Shown here piece by piece: positions 62,175 through 64,000 of a stretch of DNA of 64,000 nucleotides. Location of the stretch: the NCBI RefSeq assembly GCF_026684035.1, contig NZ_CP113361.1, positions 558,001 to 622,000 on the forward strand. Direction: 5' to 3'. Under the pieces are notes generated by a model, which worked only from the letters and a program-made list of their open reading frames with translations, made no database searches and was not told the DNA's origin. Position 1 is the first letter of the stretch. Each line of letters starts with the position of its first letter. The stretch is from Methanogenium organophilum (GTDB lineage: Archaea; Halobacteriota; Methanomicrobia; Methanomicrobiales; Methanomicrobiaceae). The translations under genes and the position numbers were made by a program.

Positions 62175-64000
62175 TTAGTCCTTGCGGACAATGAGAGCTG
62201 CTACAGCGCCAAGACCGATGAGTGCAACAAGAACACCAAATCCAGGTGTTGCGGTTGATTCAGGGGTAGGCTCTGCAGTTGGGACCGGGGTAGCGGTAGG
62301 CTGTGCGGTCTCAACAGGGGTAGCGGTAGGCTCTGCGGTAGGCTCTGCCTTCAGGACATTGAAGGTCTGGGTTGCAGTCTGCTGTGCCTCAACACCCTCG
62401 ACGGTAACGATGTACTCGTCAGGAGTGAATGTGGATGCGTCAACTGCGAATTCCCAAACGTTCACGCCATCTTTGTCACCTGCGGTAACAAGGACAGTGC
62501 CGGATGCACCGGAGAATCCACCAGCCTGAGTCTTCTCAGTTGGCTTGAATGAGGATGAGGTAGCTTCAACAATAAGCTGGTCGCCAACAGCGAGGTTGGT
62601 GGTACCGGTGATTGAGAAGGTCTCTCCAACATACTTGTCGCCGATTGCATCGATCATGATCCAGGGTTCCTCAACCATGAAGGTGAGTTTGTAGTAGGTA
62701 TCATCGATGTCAGGGCTGTCCATTGCGTTGACAAGAGCGGTTGCTGCGTCAGATCCCTGGAGACTGCCGGTGCCTTCGAGGATGAAGACAGGTGGGAAGT
62801 TACCAGTAATCGGGTCAATAAGCTGTGCGTCAAGGATTGGGCGGACAACTGCGGTCTGGCCTCCTGCAGGGTTACCTGCCTGAGGAGCAAGGTCGAACTG
62901 GTCGTTGTACATCGGGTGCTGAACGACTACGAAGTACTGTCCTGCTGCAAGGTTTGCAGTGTTGGAGAACTTGTACTCGAATGCACCGTTGTCCTCAACG
63001 GTCTCGGTTGTCTGTAAAGCATAGTTCTTACCGAGGATCCAGACTGCAATTCCCTGTGTGGGGTCGCCTTCTGCGTTACCGGTAATGTACATGTCATCTC
63101 CCTTTGCAACAGTTGCTGAGGAGGTGGTTGCTGTAACGAATGGTTTCTTGATGACGATGGATGCAGTGCCGTAGGTTGCGTCTGCTGTGCCAAGGTCATC
63201 CTTGTTGGTTGCGGTGGTGACTGCGTAGATGGTGTAGGTACCTGCATCGAGGTTCACACCTGCGGTGTCCCACTTGTATTCCCAGGTGTCGTCTGTCTCA
63301 ACGTTCTCGCCAGTCCATGCGGTTACAGGGACGGTGTCGAGAGTTCCGTCAGGATAGAAGATACTGGTAACGACTGCAGTGTTTACTCCAACACGGGGGT
63401 CCTCGATTGAACCGCCTTTGTTAGGCAGGTTTGGACCGGTGATGAACACCCAGGTGAAGTCACTGTCGGTGTTTGTACCGGAGATAACGATCTCCTCACC
63501 AATGTAGTATGAGCTGTCGCCGGATGCGGTGATTGTAACGTCACCAGCTTCGACCTTTACCTTGACAGTGTCATAGGTTGGGTTGTTTGCAACAACTGCT
63601 GGCTGAGGTACAGATGCATCGAGTGGATAGTAGTCAGTCCGGATGGTGTAGGTCTGATCCTTTGTGGTTTCGTCAGTGCCGAAACCGACTGTGCGGGTAC
63701 CGGAGCTGGCGAGTTTCACCATTGCATAGTAGTCGTTTGCACCAATAGCGCAGACATCAGCTGCAACAGCCTGTCCTGCACGGAACTGGTAGATACCTGC
63801 GTTTGTACCTTCAACGGATGTCGGGTCATAGACGCTGTTCTGGTTCGGTTTGATGTACGGTGCAGTGTCAGGTGCAGTGATACTGCTGGTTCCCTTCACC
63901 CAAAGAACGTAGTATTCGTTAGGACGTCCGGTGATGGTGACAGAGAAATCGTTGTTGCGGACAACAGTGTCCTTGTTTGCCTCGATCTTCACGTCATCTT
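62175..64000 (-). CDS. S-layer-type surface glycoprotein (N-terminus cut by window edge)
   Basis: At least 608 residues, open to the right edge; the codon annotated as a possible start (GTG at 63992) sits inside the frame, so the true start is outside. The sequence is Thr/Asp/Asn-rich and beta-strand-like with repeated blocks such as ITASGDSSYYIGEEIVISGT and VAKGDDMYITGNAEGDPTQG. The end is a Thr/Pro/Glu-rich stalk followed by PGFGVLVALIGLGAVAALIV and RKD, a PGF-CTERM-type sorting signal (processed by archaeosortase in the known system). Resembles the Methanoculleus S-layer proteins. Confidence 0.85.
   Translation of the reverse strand, partial: DDVKIEANKDTVVRNNDFSVTITGRPNEYYVLWVKGTSSITAPDTAPYIKPNQNSVYDPTSVEGTNAGIYQFRAGQAVAADVCAIGANDYYAMVKLASSGTRTVGFGTDETTKDQTYTIRTDYYPLDASVPQPAVVANNPTYDTVKVKVEAGDVTITASGDSSYYIGEEIVISGTNTDSDFTWVFITGPNLPNKGGSIEDPRVGVNTAVVTSIFYPDGTLDTVPVTAWTGENVETDDTWEYKWDTAGVNLDAGTYTIYAVTTATNKDDLGTADATYGTASIVIKKPFVTATTSSATVAKGDDMYITGNAEGDPTQGIAVWILGKNYALQTTETVEDNGAFEYKFSNTANLAAGQYFVVVQHPMYNDQFDLAPQAGNPAGGQTAVVRPILDAQLIDPITGNFPPVFILEGTGSLQGSDAATALVNAMDSPDIDDTYYKLTFMVEEPWIMIDAIGDKYVGETFSITGTTNLAVGDQLIVEATSSSFKPTEKTQAGGFSGASGTVLVTAGDKDGVNVWEFAVDASTFTPDEYIVTVEGVEAQQTATQTFNVLKAEPTAEPTATPVETAQPTATPVPTAEPTPESTATPGFGVLVALIGLGAVAALIVRKD

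Overview
The window looks like the chromosome of a hydrogenotrophic methanogen of the order Methanomicrobiales, probably Methanomicrobiaceae (Methanoculleus/Methanogenium-like). Evidence: methyl-coenzyme M reductase genes (mcrBDGA), F420-dependent methylene-H4MPT dehydrogenase (mtd) and reductase (mer), two methanogenesis-marker genes, an archaeal histone, a complete archaeal ribosomal-protein supercluster with secY, archaeal GatDE, AMP phosphorylase, and a surface protein ending in a PGF-CTERM-like sorting signal. Genus is inference; family-level placement rests on protein content and style only.

Layout. 1-3.7 kb (minus): argH-gatD-gatE, gatE cut by the left edge. 3.9-6.6 kb (plus): a sulfonate/nitrate/taurine-type ABC importer. 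6.6-7.2 kb: ribosomal protein L10e with its own promoter and terminator. 7.2-14.1 kb (plus): tightly overlapping genes for a partial (reductive) TCA branch, fumAB-korDABG-sucCD, ending in a diadenylate cyclase (dacZ). 14.4-17.8 kb (plus): methionine adenosyltransferase, hisG, hisA, hisB. 17.9-20.1 kb (minus): histone and methanogenesis markers 4 and 2. 20.3-28.7 kb: rfcL, UPF0146, archaemetzincin, a permease between two universal-stress-protein genes, and an ECF transporter whose S component and two ATPases are one polypeptide. 28.7-34.0 kb: a 1 kb AT-rich upstream region and mcrBDGA. 34.6-36.5 kb: a large PEGA-repeat surface protein.

36.7-51.1 kb (minus): rpl3-rpl4-rpl23-rpl2-rps19-rpl22-rps3-rpl29-rnp1-rps17-rpl14-rpl24-rps4e-rpl5-rps14-rps8-rpl6-rpl32e-rpl19e-rpl18-rps5-rpl30-rpl15-secY-adkA-EMC3-like-cmk. 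51.1-51.7 kb is an unexplained, hairpin-rich leader-like region. 51.7-55.6 kb: a Tfx-type regulator divergent from mtd with two palindromes between them, a GalT-like protein, and mer. 55.9-58.5 kb: a divergent FtsZ/tubulin-superfamily GTPase with a repetitive disordered tail, then a dUTPase-like gene. A tRNA-Arg follows, then a second repeat-domain surface protein, AMP phosphorylase, and a truncated S-layer-type protein.

The most interesting points are: the FtsZ/tubulin-like protein with an altered nucleotide-binding loop and a seven-unit tail repeat; a GC-rich dispersed intergenic element (about 85 bp, several hairpins) present three times plus an inverted partial copy; translational coupling of c-di-AMP synthase to succinyl-CoA synthetase/2-oxoglutarate oxidoreductase; the palindromes between the Tfx regulator and mtd; and the fused ECF transporter with a poorly placed start codon. 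No CRISPR array, IS element or prophage was seen.
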